A program made the translations under genes and the position numbers. Positions 22,734 to 33,298 of a DNA stretch of 64,000 nucleotides are shown in pieces; the first letter of the stretch is position 1; every line of letters starts with the position of its first letter. Below the pieces are notes generated by a model, which saw only the letters and a list, made by a program, of their open reading frames with translations, ran no database searches and had not been told where the DNA came from. The DNA is from Hermodice carunculata (lineage: Eukaryota > Annelida > Polychaeta > Eunicida > Amphinomidae), in assembly GCA_964020975.1 (NCBI GenBank), contig OZ026625.1, positions 13,331,917-13,395,916 on the forward strand, written 5' to 3'.

Positions 22734-25700
22734 GTGCTGCGTAGCCAGTGGATAGATGGTTCGCCATTAACATTCACTGACTGGTGGAGACATGGGGACT
22801 TAATGCCAGAAAAAATGAATGTTTTTATCAAGGGGCAAGGTCTCAATAAATTAACACTATTACAACATGGTAACCAATCACTTTTGATAACGGATCACAT
22901 GTGCACAGCAATGGTCTTGGTATTTTCTCACAGCAGCTCTAATTGGATAGGTGTTCCCTGTAAAATACCAATATTGGGAGCCAGTTTTGTATGTGAAGCA
23001 AAATCAGGCACTCATCCCACACTTAGTTCTGCCCAACCATTCTACAATGTTTCGCAGTGCACCATCTTTGCGTTTGCGGTGACCAATCGTTGCATCAGAC
23101 CATGTATAATACAAGGTAATGACAACTCTAATCTCAACAAGAATACTGTTTGTCAACTGTTTCACGCTTCACTGCTTTCAATTGCATATCCTTTTTCCAA
23201 TTATAAAGCAAGATCCATGAAGTATTACACAGCTATTTCTGAGGCAGGTCAAATTGCCTTATTTCTTGACAGTAGCAGGTTAACCGTGATTACCAAGAAC
23301 TGGTTGGTTACTCTAAATAGAATACCAGGTATGTTTGAGCTAATTGTACCATTACAGGAAAAAACTTTAGACTACTCCCCCAACCTTCCATATCTTTTGT
23401 TTCACTGGGGCAATGTAACTTATAGTCATTTTTCACTTAGATATGTGTCACTACTTAACAATTTTACTGGGGGGATTTTATGCGAGAGCTTCCAAATACC
23501 TTTGACAAGGTCTTGCAACATCGGGCTGTATGAATGTAGATCTTTCGAATGTATATTAGATCATTACATATGCGATGGCACCTATAATTGCAAAGATGGG
23601 AGTGATGAAACAGGCTGTCGCCATATTTGTAAGATGGCTCAGCAGATTATAAATATTCCGACATTTTGCTATTTCTCATGTCACAGGCAGAATTGTTCCT
23701 GCTCCTTTCTTCATTATCAGTGCCTCTCTGGCGGATGCATACCAGTATCCAAGCTGTGTAATAATCATGCTGATTGTACAGACTCTTCAGATGAAAACTT
23801 ATGTAAATATGGATTTCCATTTCTCCTAAGCAAATTCGATACCTGGCAACTGTTTTCTTTCGGAATTAACGATACTTCCATTGATATCACCAGTAATCAA
23901 GTGGTGAAGGCTTCTGGTTGGATCCCATGTGCAGCAGGCGGGGAAACATGGTATCCTTCTTTCGCTAGATGTGTCTATGATCCAAAAATGCCAGGCCAGT
24001 GTGCTCAGTTTCTTCACTTGGAAGACTGCATCTTTTTCCCATGTACGAATAGTTTTAAATGCCCGGAACGTTATTGTATACAACTGAGTATGGTTTGTGA
24101 TGGCAAATGGGATTGCACATATGGATCTGATGAGGAAAAGAACTTGGATTGTCAAAATCTCGATTGTCCACATTACTTCAAATGCAAAGGGGAAATACAA
24201 TGTTATCATCCATCAAATATATGTAATGGATGGGTTCAGTGTATACGTACCTCTGATGATGAAGAGTTGTGTTCCCAACAGCAATGCCCGAATAAATGTA
24301 CGTGTAGGGGAAACGCGGTGCAATGCAGTGAGCTAAACTTGACATCTTTACCTTTAATATCAGGCACGTTAAGGGCCCTTGATCTGCGGGGAAACAGCCT
24401 GTATAAATGGGAAAATAATTTAATTATGTATATGTATATGCACCGCTTAGATATTTCAGGAAATAGTATAGGCACCTTACAGCGACGTTCATTTTCAAAC
24501 ATGAAACCACTTAGAAAATTGAATGCGAGCCACAACAAATTATTGATGTTAAAGTCATACACGTTTGAAGGTCTAATATGGCTGCATGAACTGTGGCTGG
24601 ATGGCAATCCGTTAACGTATATCGGCCCCATGTCATTTTATGGACTGACCCATCTTTGTTCACTATTTATGTCAAATACAAATATACAAGTACTTTCTCC
24701 TGGTTTATTTGATGGATTGACAAGTTTACAGATACTTGATCTGTCTTACAGTCAGGTACAAAGCCTACCAGCCAAACTGTTCTGTGGTTTGGGATCCCTT
24801 ACAAAGCTTTATCTTCAAGGTCATGTAATTCATGTCCCATACTTTACCCTGGTAGCTGAACTAAGACCATTAAAAGTTCTTCATACACAAGATGCAAGAT
24901 GGTGCTGTCTGTTTAACTTTGTGGAGCATTGTACACCAATACCATATTCTAGGTTGCAATGTGCTGAACCGTTAATAAATAATCTTTTTAGAATTGTAGC
25001 TTTAATAGTTGGATCACTTTGTGCTACCTTCAATATACCTGCTTTCATCTACTCGTGTGCTCATGTCCGGAAAAGCATGGATATTTTCTTACGTGGGGTA
25101 GGTAATCTAGCAGATGCAGTTATCGGAATGAGTCTCTTGCTATTATCCAGCATAGCTCTTAAACTTAAAAATACTTACTTATACTATGATGACTGGTGGA
25201 GGAACAGCTGGCTCTGTTTAATGATCGCCACACTTCAACCTGCTTCCTTTGCATTATCACTATTTGCTGTCACACTTCTTCAAATAAACCGTCTTTCATC
25301 CATTGTGTTTGTTTTCAGCCACAAAAGAGGCCAGCATGTGGCAATGCAAACCATAATATTAATAGGTGCTTGTCTCTTTCTTTCTGTAAGCACTGTAACT
25401 TGTAAAATGGAATATCGCTCTTGCAGCACGTCCTCAAATAGATGCTTACTATTTCTGTCTCAGGAGTGTGTATCGCCATTATTCTTATCAAAGAACATTA
25501 CCCTGACAAGGTTAAGATACGTGTACTTTGGGTCATGTGGTGTGATGCATATTATAATTCTTGTCAGTATTTTTAAAATGAAAAACCTTGTTGCTACATC
25601 ACGCAAAAAGAGTGGTCGAAAGGAAGCAAGCAATCAGTTTCAAAGTCGACTTATACTTGTAGTAATAAATACAGCTCTGCTTGGATTTCTATTTCAAACG

Positions 25701-25904
25701 TCTTTAATTCTTAGAGAGATAAATATGGATAAACGGCTGCTGGGACTTTTTACTTTGGTAACACTGCCCATCCAGGGACTGTTGAATCCATTTTCCTATA
25801 CCATGCTGCTAATACAATTCATAACTATCTGGAAGGATTTACTATTCAAATGTGGTAAATTGTTTTTAGATTATGAATCTAAAAACAGCTCTGCCTTGTT
25901 ATGA
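22734..25904 (+). CDS. GRL101-like receptor: lectin half, LDLa, LRR and 7TM core (last exon)
   Basis: This large exon of about 1,056 residues starts after the acceptor CAG at 22731-22733; the 24 codons upstream that stay open are intronic. Domains in order: second half of a C-type lectin domain (WIDGSPLTFTDW to MCTAMVL, NWIGVPC and FVCEA, about 22734-23005); an unassigned Cys-containing segment; LDLa modules at about 23508-23619, 23692-23805, 24026-24155 and 24161-24271, with CDGTYNCKDGSDETGC, CNNHADCTDSSDENLC and CDGKWDCTYGSDEE retaining the calcium-cage acidic residues; an LRR N-cap (CPNKCTC) and about six LRRs (24285-24860); a CC hinge (WCCLF); and seven membrane helices (24970-25840). Helix 7 carries LNPFSYT, the NPxxY-type motif. 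The helix-3 DRY position reads INR, so the acidic residue is replaced. LDLa plus LRR plus rhodopsin-like 7TM is the architecture of Lymnaea GRL101 and relaxin receptors, which act at the plasma membrane. The ligand is unknown. The frame is intact to a TGA at 25902. Confidence 0.85.
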   Translation: MLRSQWIDGSPLTFTDWWRHGDLMPEKMNVFIKGQGLNKLTLLQHGNQSLLITDHMCTAMVLVFSHSSSNWIGVPCKIPILGASFVCEAKSGTHPTLSSAQPFYNVSQCTIFAFAVTNRCIRPCIIQGNDNSNLNKNTVCQLFHASLLSIAYPFSNYKARSMKYYTAISEAGQIALFLDSSRLTVITKNWLVTLNRIPGMFELIVPLQEKTLDYSPNLPYLLFHWGNVTYSHFSLRYVSLLNNFTGGILCESFQIPLTRSCNIGLYECRSFECILDHYICDGTYNCKDGSDETGCRHICKMAQQIINIPTFCYFSCHRQNCSCSFLHYQCLSGGCIPVSKLCNNHADCTDSSDENLCKYGFPFLLSKFDTWQLFSFGINDTSIDITSNQVVKASGWIPCAAGGETWYPSFARCVYDPKMPGQCAQFLHLEDCIFFPCTNSFKCPERYCIQLSMVCDGKWDCTYGSDEEKNLDCQNLDCPHYFKCKGEIQCYHPSNICNGWVQCIRTSDDEELCSQQQCPNKCTCRGNAVQCSELNLTSLPLISGTLRALDLRGNSLYKWENNLIMYMYMHRLDISGNSIGTLQRRSFSNMKPLRKLNASHNKLLMLKSYTFEGLIWLHELWLDGNPLTYIGPMSFYGLTHLCSLFMSNTNIQVLSPGLFDGLTSLQILDLSYSQVQSLPAKLFCGLGSLTKLYLQGHVIHVPYFTLVAELRPLKVLHTQDARWCCLFNFVEHCTPIPYSRLQCAEPLINNLFRIVALIVGSLCATFNIPAFIYSCAHVRKSMDIFLRGVGNLADAVIGMSLLLLSSIALKLKNTYLYYDDWWRNSWLCLMIATLQPASFALSLFAVTLLQINRLSSIVFVFSHKRGQHVAMQTIILIGACLFLSVSTVTCKMEYRSCSTSSNRCLLFLSQECVSPLFLSKNITLTRLRYVYFGSCGVMHIIILVSIFKMKNLVATSRKKSGRKEASNQFQSRLILVVINTALLGFLFQTSLILREINMDKRLLGLFTLVTLPIQGLLNPFSYTMLLIQFITIWKDLLFKCGKLFLDYESKNSSALL

Positions 25905-27040
25905 TGGATGACTATGATCACAAGGAGGGCCCAATATAGAAAAGCAAGCAATATCTATCCAGCCCTTTTGAATTCATACCAAACGAAATAGACCTTAAAA
26001 TCTTCTAATTTATCTAAACCAAGGTCTTATATTCCAATACACAACTTCATATTGCAGTTTCATGTTTTTACATTGATGTAAATGTCATTCAGCGATATGG
26101 TGATCTCAATTCAATGATATACTTTCCAAAATAAGAAAGGTGAGAAATACCAGCATGATACATAACAAAGTACTGGCCTGTTACAAATACATCCTGCATT
26201 AAAACTTGTTACAATGACATAAAGATAGTTGTACTCATGAACACACATAAAAATTCGAGACTATGAAAGGCAGGAATTTCTACATTAATCAAGACCATTA
26301 ATTCTTCAGTTTTCCTGGGGTCAAATTCAAATTCGTATTTCTTTTCTCAATCATCAACCAGAGAAAAATTAAAAGTACAGTTGTTTCGCTTCACTTTTCT
26401 CATATGCTCAATTACTACATACAATCAGCAGATATGTATGTTATACATGTCCCTGTAGTGGCGTTTGAGATTGTGCAACCATCTTAAAAAAATGTGGTTC
26501 ACTTTTAAAATCAGTTGACTTACATTTTCTAAACCAAAATGGAAGTAATCCTTGGGAAACCCATCAAAAGATGCTTCACTGTGGTAAACTTTCCGTAATA
26601 AATATTGTGCCTGTCTGGCAAATGTTGACATATATCTACATAACAGAGACGAGTTAAACTGGAAATATGAACATAGAATTCCATGTCAGAAACCTACGCT
26701 GCATTATAGAAATTCAAAATAAAGATATGTTGTTGTGTTTGAGGTGTGAAGAATTGTGACCAGTAAATCATTGAATCGTTGAAACTATTCAGAACAATAA
26801 AAAGCCCAAGGAAATAACCAGGCGCATGCCCAACTAAACGTGGGCAACTAGTAAGAAGCTACCTTTAGGTATGCCTGTCTCTGTGTGGGCCAAGTTAGCA
26901 GGCGCTACCTTAAGGTACCTTGTCTGACTCTATGTGAGCACAGCCAGCAAGATGCCACATTGACTTATGTGTATTTTCGACTCTGTATGGGCTTGCCTAA
27001 TAAGACACAAACTTGTGATGTGCATGGGTTCATGTGGGCC
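25905..27040. other. Downstream flank of the receptor gene
   Basis: Probable 3' UTR and flank. Candidate polyadenylation signals are AATAAA at about 26718 and AATAAA near 26791; neither can be chosen without transcripts. At about 26830-27020 a loose ~60-base repeat (CTCTGTGTGGGCC, CTCTATGTGAGCA, CTCTGTATGGGCT) is visible. Confidence 0.4.
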
Positions 27041-27041
27041 T

Positions 27042-27192
27042 AGTTAAAACTACCTTCCTTGTTTAAACAGCCGTCTGTTTTGTAGACTAGTTTTTTTATG
27101 CTACAATTGTGAATATTTACAAACACAGATCGACATGAAGCACACCGTGTCCACTCCACAAGTATAAACCTGCGTTGGTTTAATGTTCAAAA
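27042..27192 (+). repeat. Direct repeat, copy 1 of 2
   Basis: About 150 bases from GTTAAAACTACCTTCCTTG to TTTAATGTTCAAAA recur at 27888-28045 with only a few differences and small indels. The offset is about 845 bases, so this is a local direct duplication that encloses the first block of AAACCC/GGGTTT motifs. Confidence 0.85.
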
Positions 27193-27870
27193 TCCCTGGT
27201 TTTGTGATACAAAACACCCAAGAAACTGGGTTTGGTACATGAAACACTGGGTTTCGTTACAAAACCCTTGGTTTGTGCAGAATGCAAATAATTGAGCAAA
27301 TCATACATCTACATGGTTGTTCAAAATACCCTGGGTTTTGTGAATCAAAGTGATCATGTATGTCTACCCTGGACAAATATGAGGGTTTCAGCATAAACTT
27401 TTGTGAGATTTGTGAATTTATAAACCAACCCAACAGAGTACAGCCATCGATTTTTAAATCTTACAAAACCCTGAGTATTGTGACGTTGCAAAACCTGGGG
27501 ATTCGTTTGTTGTAATATGAATAAAACCCGTGGTTTCGTGTTGACTCAAGCTGCACATGCGGTCTTTAGACTACCAGCTATGACTCAAAACCCTATTTTT
27601 ATTTTTATTTTCTGCATAAACTCTGGCTATTGTTACAAAACCAAGGATTGTAATAAAAAAAATCACAAAACCCAGGGTTTTCATTCAAAATCATGGGATA
27701 TGTGAATCAAATGACTTCAAGTGAATGGCCAGCATATTCACAAGGGATGAAATGGTTTATCTGACTGGATACTGTTTACATGACAACGGTAGCAGATGTA
27801 CCATGCAATTTACAAAACGCTGGGTTTAGTGACATCAAAGACACAGAATTTAACAAAGATACCAAGCTTA
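27185..27870. repeat. Cluster of near-palindromic AAACCC..GGGTTT motifs, block 1
   Basis: At least ten irregularly spaced motifs of the type ACAAAACCCTGGGTTTTGT. Examples are CAAAATACCCTGGGTTTTGT near 27322, TACAAAACCCTTGGTTTGTG near 27260 and TCACAAAACCCAGGGTTTTC near 27663. Each can fold on itself. Spacing varies from 10 to over 100 bases. A second block lies at 29350-30180, and stretches between motifs are also shared between blocks (CTTTAGACTACCAG at 27560 and 29486). Confidence 0.75.
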
Positions 27871-27887
27871 GGGTCTGCCAATCTTGT

Positions 27888-28045
27888 TAAAACTACCTTC
27901 CTTGTTTAAACAGCCGTCTGTTTTGTAGACTAGTTCTATTTAATATTTATGCTACAATTGTGAATATTTACAAACACAGATCGACATCGAAGCACACCGT
28001 GTCCACTCAGCAAATATAAACCTGCGTTGGTTTAATGTTCAAAAC
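27888..28045 (+). repeat. Direct repeat, copy 2 of 2
   Basis: Second copy of the 27042-27192 segment, nearly identical, with a short insertion (TATTTAATATT region) after ACTAGTT. Confidence 0.85.
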
Positions 28046-29349
28046 TTTTTGTTTTTTCAAAAGTAGACAACTTGTAGCTGGCAAAATACTTTTAAGATAT
28101 ATTTAATAACGAACAATGTAGTCAGTAAGCCTAGGTAGGTCTCAATACCTAAACATATAGCTGTGAGGTCAGGTGAAAACCCGTGAGTGCAGTGATATAG
28201 ACAACTTAGTCTGTACTACACAGGTAATTACATTTCCAGTAATAATTAGTTGGCCTATATGCACTGTGCACCAAGTAGGTCCAGAATGCCAAAACAGGTA
28301 GCAATTAGTATAAATGCCAATTATTATATTTGATAATTGCACGTACGTTTGCAAACACAGCTAATCACAGTTTAAATAGTAATTCGACAGCCTACAGTGT
28401 AGAGTGCAGTGCCCAAATAGGCTTTAAAGACCTGTAGAGGTAATATTGAGCTTTACTGTTATTGTATTATATGATAGATCAACCTGCAGTGCAGCACGGA
28501 GCATGCGCGTGTGAATGTAAAAAAATGTGATGGCCATACCATTTATTGAGTTTAGGTCAGATTGAGATTCCAGCTTGATGTGCAGAGGCAAACACTTTCA
28601 TGACAATTTATGGAACTTTTACTGAATTCACACCCTTGAATAAGTTATCTTAGGGTCAAGAGTCCAGCCTCATTTTAAGAATCGCTCTAACTTTCAGAAC
28701 CATGTCTTTGGCAAAATATTAACGGAGTGCATCATAACTTTTACCGCAATCAATTTCAACTTTTTTAGAAATACTACCCATATACACGGCGTTGAAATAT
28801 TTCTGTGGAAAATATATTCAGACAGCATGCAGAGTAGGCCTTGAAGACCCTGCTCTTAAGTGGACGATTTTGATTCAAGGAGACAAAAAGAAATAATCCC
28901 TTTCACGGGTTCAACCTGTTACGTTTCCTTCACATGACGTTTTGATCAGATTCCAATTGATTTGCATGAACCGTGTTGCATTTGAAAGGTAATCGCAGAC
29001 AAAAACACACAGAAAGTGTCAGCTGCTGCTTCCCCTAATGCCCGGCTACATGAGCTTCACTCAACACTTTGTGCTCATGCAACATTTACATTAATGCACA
29101 TGTCATTATTTAAATGAAAGAGCAGTTTATGACATTTTAGGTTTTAACAATCCATATCAAAAGAAAAGAAATCATTTTGATTTTAATTGCAAGGTTTAGA
29201 GTCAAACTAATGATATTAACACAAAAATCACAGGACACTACCCATACTCCCTCTATAAACAACTCTGAGTATATGCCAAACCCAATGAACCAATAGTGTT
29301 AGATCACACAGTTATATGATGGCCACAAATATGCCTTCAGTTTGTGAAC
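28046..29349. other. Stretch with no recognised gene
   Basis: AT-rich sequence between the two motif blocks. No coding region, repeat or element recognised. Confidence 0.55.
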
Positions 29350-30180
29350 ATACAAAACAGTGTTTTTGGTACAAAACCCTGAGTTTGTGATATTACACTC
29401 GCCAGCATTTTGTGATATTACAAAACCTTGGATTTGTGTAGATACAAAACCCATGGGCTTGTGAAGATCCAATCAGCACAAGCACTCTTTAGACTACCAG
29501 ATGTTTCACAAAAACCCTGGCTTTTGTTACAAGTCCCAGCGTTTTGTGAGAGAACCTATGATCATGTAGTGCAGGGTTTTGTTAACTTCTGTTGCTACAA
29601 AACTCGGAAGGGGGCGGGGTTGTACATGACACAATTGTGCAAGTATGTAGCCCAGGGCATGGACAGGGAATGAAATGATGTGTACATATTACACAGTTAG
29701 GAGATATACTGTTCCATTTACAAAACTCTGGATTTTGTGACGTTAAAAAAACCAGGATACACAATACAGCATGTTATAACGAAACCTTGGATTTTTTTTA
29801 ATTATTGCATATCGTAAGCACAGATCTCTGAAATTGCTTTGCAACAAAACCTTGGGTTTTGTTAATAAATGAAGCAACAGAAGCTGGTGATATTTTGATA
29901 TAACAATTGAAAAAAACTGGGTTCTGTTGATAACTGAGCATTGCAGGCACCAATCCTAGAGTTTCGCTTACTTTTGAACTTTTTCGCTAGGTTTTGTTAC
30001 GATTTGCCTGGTTTTATACAAATATGAAATAACAGCAGAACCAAGGTTTTTGTGCAGAAAACGCTTTGTAGCAAACCCTAGGGTTTCATGTAAATTAACC
30101 CAGAATTTCCTAATAAAATCTTTGGTTTTTTCCTGGGTTCTTATATATGAAACCCTGGGTTTTATGAATCCTTGCACAAT
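29350..30180. repeat. Cluster of near-palindromic AAACCC..GGGTTT motifs, block 2
   Basis: About fifteen further motifs. Examples are TACAAAACCCTGAGTTTGTG near 29371, CAACAAAACCTTGGGTTTTG near 29841, AGCAAACCCTAGGGTTTCAT near 30069 and GAAACCCTGGGTTTTATG near 30150. They follow the same half-site (CAAAACC) and mirror half-site (GGTTTTG) pattern as block 1, with a 2-4 base variable centre. Confidence 0.75.
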
Positions 30181-32039
30181 ACAACTTCCATAAGCACAAC
30201 AGACATTTTGAGTTCGTATACGTTAAGGAAATTGGGTATCAGAAAAATGACAAACAGACACCTTTACAACCAAAAAGAGAAAAAAAATACATACCGATAC
30301 ACCAAGAACTCCAAAAAATGTTATTCATGCCAAATTTTATATATGATTTAGCATCATATCCTGAATAAAACCTTTGGTATGTCGTCACATATTTCTTGCA
30401 AGCAACAAATTAGGACAGAAAATAAATGTAACTGCAACTTAGAACAGTATGTTGACATGGAGATTTATTTGGTATGGACGTGTTACAGAACTGCCATTGA
30501 GGATATAACATTATACGGTTGATTGGTACATAAAAACACAATAATTTTACAACATCCTTACAAATTTTAATAGTACGAAAATGCGCATATGACTATTAAT
30601 GCTATCCTGGTTTCAACAGAACAGATTTGTTTATTGTGGAGAATAGTGACAGCCACTGTTTCCAACTTATAATAGCATAACATGATTGTGGTGCCGGCCT
30701 AGTGTTTTCCAAACTCGTCCATGTTTGATATTCAAACCATGCTGCAACATGTAAAATTGCTTCATGTATTGTATTGCTCTTTTTAAAAGCTTGTATCAAA
30801 GTGAATACTGACAGATCAATCTGTCATATGTCGAGACAAGCACCAAACCCTCCAAACCCCTCCTGTGTGTGCATGTTTTACTTTTTTGTGGGAGCAGTAT
30901 CACCTATATATTTAGGGATTGTGGATTGTTGAAGGATGTATCAATTTGAAAGGAGTCTGTTAATATTATATGTGTGAATTTTGGAAGCTAAAGAAAAGAA
31001 CTATGCTGGGCATATCTTTCCCTATCCCACTGGAAAGCAGCTGTAGGCCTATAATTAATAGCAGTAATGCAGTTCTATGCTAATAAAATGCAAGCTATGA
31101 GCTAACAATGCAATTTTTATGGAAGAGACACGTCGACTTTATTCAAGGAATCATATCTGTCAAGCTACAAAGATATAGCTTACTTGTTATAAAATTGTAA
31201 TTAAACCAATGAATTTAATAAAAGGCATTTAGATTATATGCAAATAAACCAAAATCAAACTAAGACTGAGGTGTCCTTGCTACCGCCGAGATGCCAGCAC
31301 CTTCATCATAAGGGCAAATCCCAGAAATTAGCCAAAAACTTGACCAATTTACGATGTGTGTCCCTCTACAAAATTGAGTATTTGCTGCTATATTGTTTGT
31401 TAATCATTTTCTGTCCCCGGTGGTCTTGACTACTTGTCCCGAAATGACACTTAAATATTGGAATCCCTGCTACCATAATCCATCTAATGTTGGAGGTCAC
31501 TGTCAGACATTTATCCGAAAATCTCTAACTTATTGTTTAACTTAATGGAAATTCTTGGAACATGAATGACCAGTACCACCATGCATGAACTCCATGCGCA
31601 ACTGCAGGTCTTGCATTCATGATTCCCCACACAAAACTGGGTAGAGAAACCTAGTTTAGTCGTTACATGTACTGGCAGGTAAATTAACAAGATATGTGGG
31701 GTTGCCTGTGAAGACATTGTTGAAGCTGGGACCTGGCAAATTGTTCCAGAAAGGGCAAAAAGCCATTACCCAACAACTTTTCGTGAAGGTCTTGTGTCCA
31801 TGTGCTATGACATTTTCCATGTTCTTATGCTGCTGAAAAGATCGCCCCCCCCCCATTTATCCAACATTATTCAGGTGTTATGAGGATGTGTGTGGGCAGT
31901 TTGTTTACTTGATTATACCACTGCTTTTCACATCTCCTTTGGGAGGAAATGGTGGCCTTTCAAAGCATTTTTTGGGGGGGTTGCTGTTGTTGTTGTTGGG
32001 AGGCTGGATGCATCAACAGCATGTGTGACCACTACACTT
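30181..32039. other. Stretch with no recognised gene
   Basis: Several frames of 60-70 codons exist (30602-30799, 31238-31429, 31511-31856), none with a recognisable domain. C and G runs lie at about 31845 and 31972. Confidence 0.5.
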
Positions 32040-32870
32040 CTATAAGGAAGCTTGGATCTCCCTTGGCATGCTGCTTGTCAGCTTAGTGATCTCAGCCTGG
32101 AGAACTTGATTCCACTGGTCTGTGAGCCTCTGTGCCAGTTGGTCCAGGGTGGCCGTGGACTCCCTATACTCATCCTTGATTCGACAGCCAAGCACATCCT
32201 ACAAATGCTTGATGGAGAACATGTCTGGAGAACAGGCTGGCCATGGCAACAATGGGATATTGTGTTGCTGTAGTTACTGCATGCTGACTGGGGCAGTGTG
32301 TGGTCATGCATTATCCTGTTAAAACAGCATGTTCTCACCAAACCCTTATTCTTCCATCATGGAATTCCAAGCAGAATCGGGATTTATCTGACCACATCAC
32401 ACTATTCCATTGATTTCTGGTCCAGGTTGCATGTTCCTCGCACCACTGTACCTGTCATGTCCTGTGTGCAGGACTGAGAGTGATGTGAATAGCAGGATGG
32501 TATGCCTTCACACATAGGTCTCATGTTAATCGTAGACTGTGATGCTCTGATGTTGCAGGCCTGGCGCCACAGGTGATGATACCTTTCAGTAGAAAGAAAC
32601 CTATGCCTCTTCACATATTGCATCGAGCAACTGTAATCAGTCCCACCTGACAGTCTTGGTCACCCAGATCCAGCCTTCCTCTTGCATCCTCTGTTTCCTG
32701 GAAACAGTTCACCACATTTTTCCTGATGGCCTGGAGCACTCCATTATCCTTGCAACCTCCTGCTGGGAAAGGCAAGCCTCCAACATTCCAATGACTCTGT
32801 CTCTGTCAAATTCAGACAGTTGTGAGCGACCCATACGGCATGGCATTATGGATTGACATTGATCACAGTA
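32040..32870 (-). mobile_element. Tc1-like transposase relic B, minus strand
   Basis: The minus-strand translation starts MPCRMGRSQLSEFDRDRVIG near 32850 and continues MLEACLSQQEVARIMECSRP, the first helix-turn-helix of Tc1 transposases. The C-terminal part near 32060-32290 reads LLPWPACSPDMFSIKHL, the equivalent of LPWPARSPDLNPIEH that carries the third catalytic acidic residue, then TLDQLAQRLTDQW. Several stops and shifts separate the parts. It is from the same family as the relic at 21.64-22.2 kb (both share DN, TAQVSMQ-like and LQQHNI segments). Confidence 0.75.
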
Positions 32871-33298
32871 GTGCCATGGTCCCTAATGGAGCCCAATACG
32901 TGAGACACTTTTCACATCTCTCAGGCTGTTGTCCTGTTTTCAGGACATTTTGTGTGTGTACGACTGCTCAGTCACAGCCAAAGCTATCCTGTTGATGTTC
33001 CATAATATTCCATGCAGCACCCATATTTTCCAGAAAAAGGCATATTTAGAGCAGCCCAGCCCATGTTAAGTAATTGGGAGTGGCGTAACTTTTCCCAGCA
33101 GCATGCTTTGTGCTGCTTTTACCCCAGCGGTTTCTTAATTTATTCTACAGCAGATAGGACTTTTATGGTCCCTTGTCAATAATAATTAGGTACAACCTGC
33201 TGTGAATCCAGTTTTTGAAGTCTGCCTGCTTTTACTTACTTGCTCTAGAAATGTACCAACAAAAGCTAGAATTTTTTTTTGGGGGGGGGTTGTTACAG

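Noticed and set aside
27185-30180. Possible CRISPR-like array
   Set aside because: The repeats are short, variable and irregularly spaced, and the DNA is eukaryotic with no cas-like gene.
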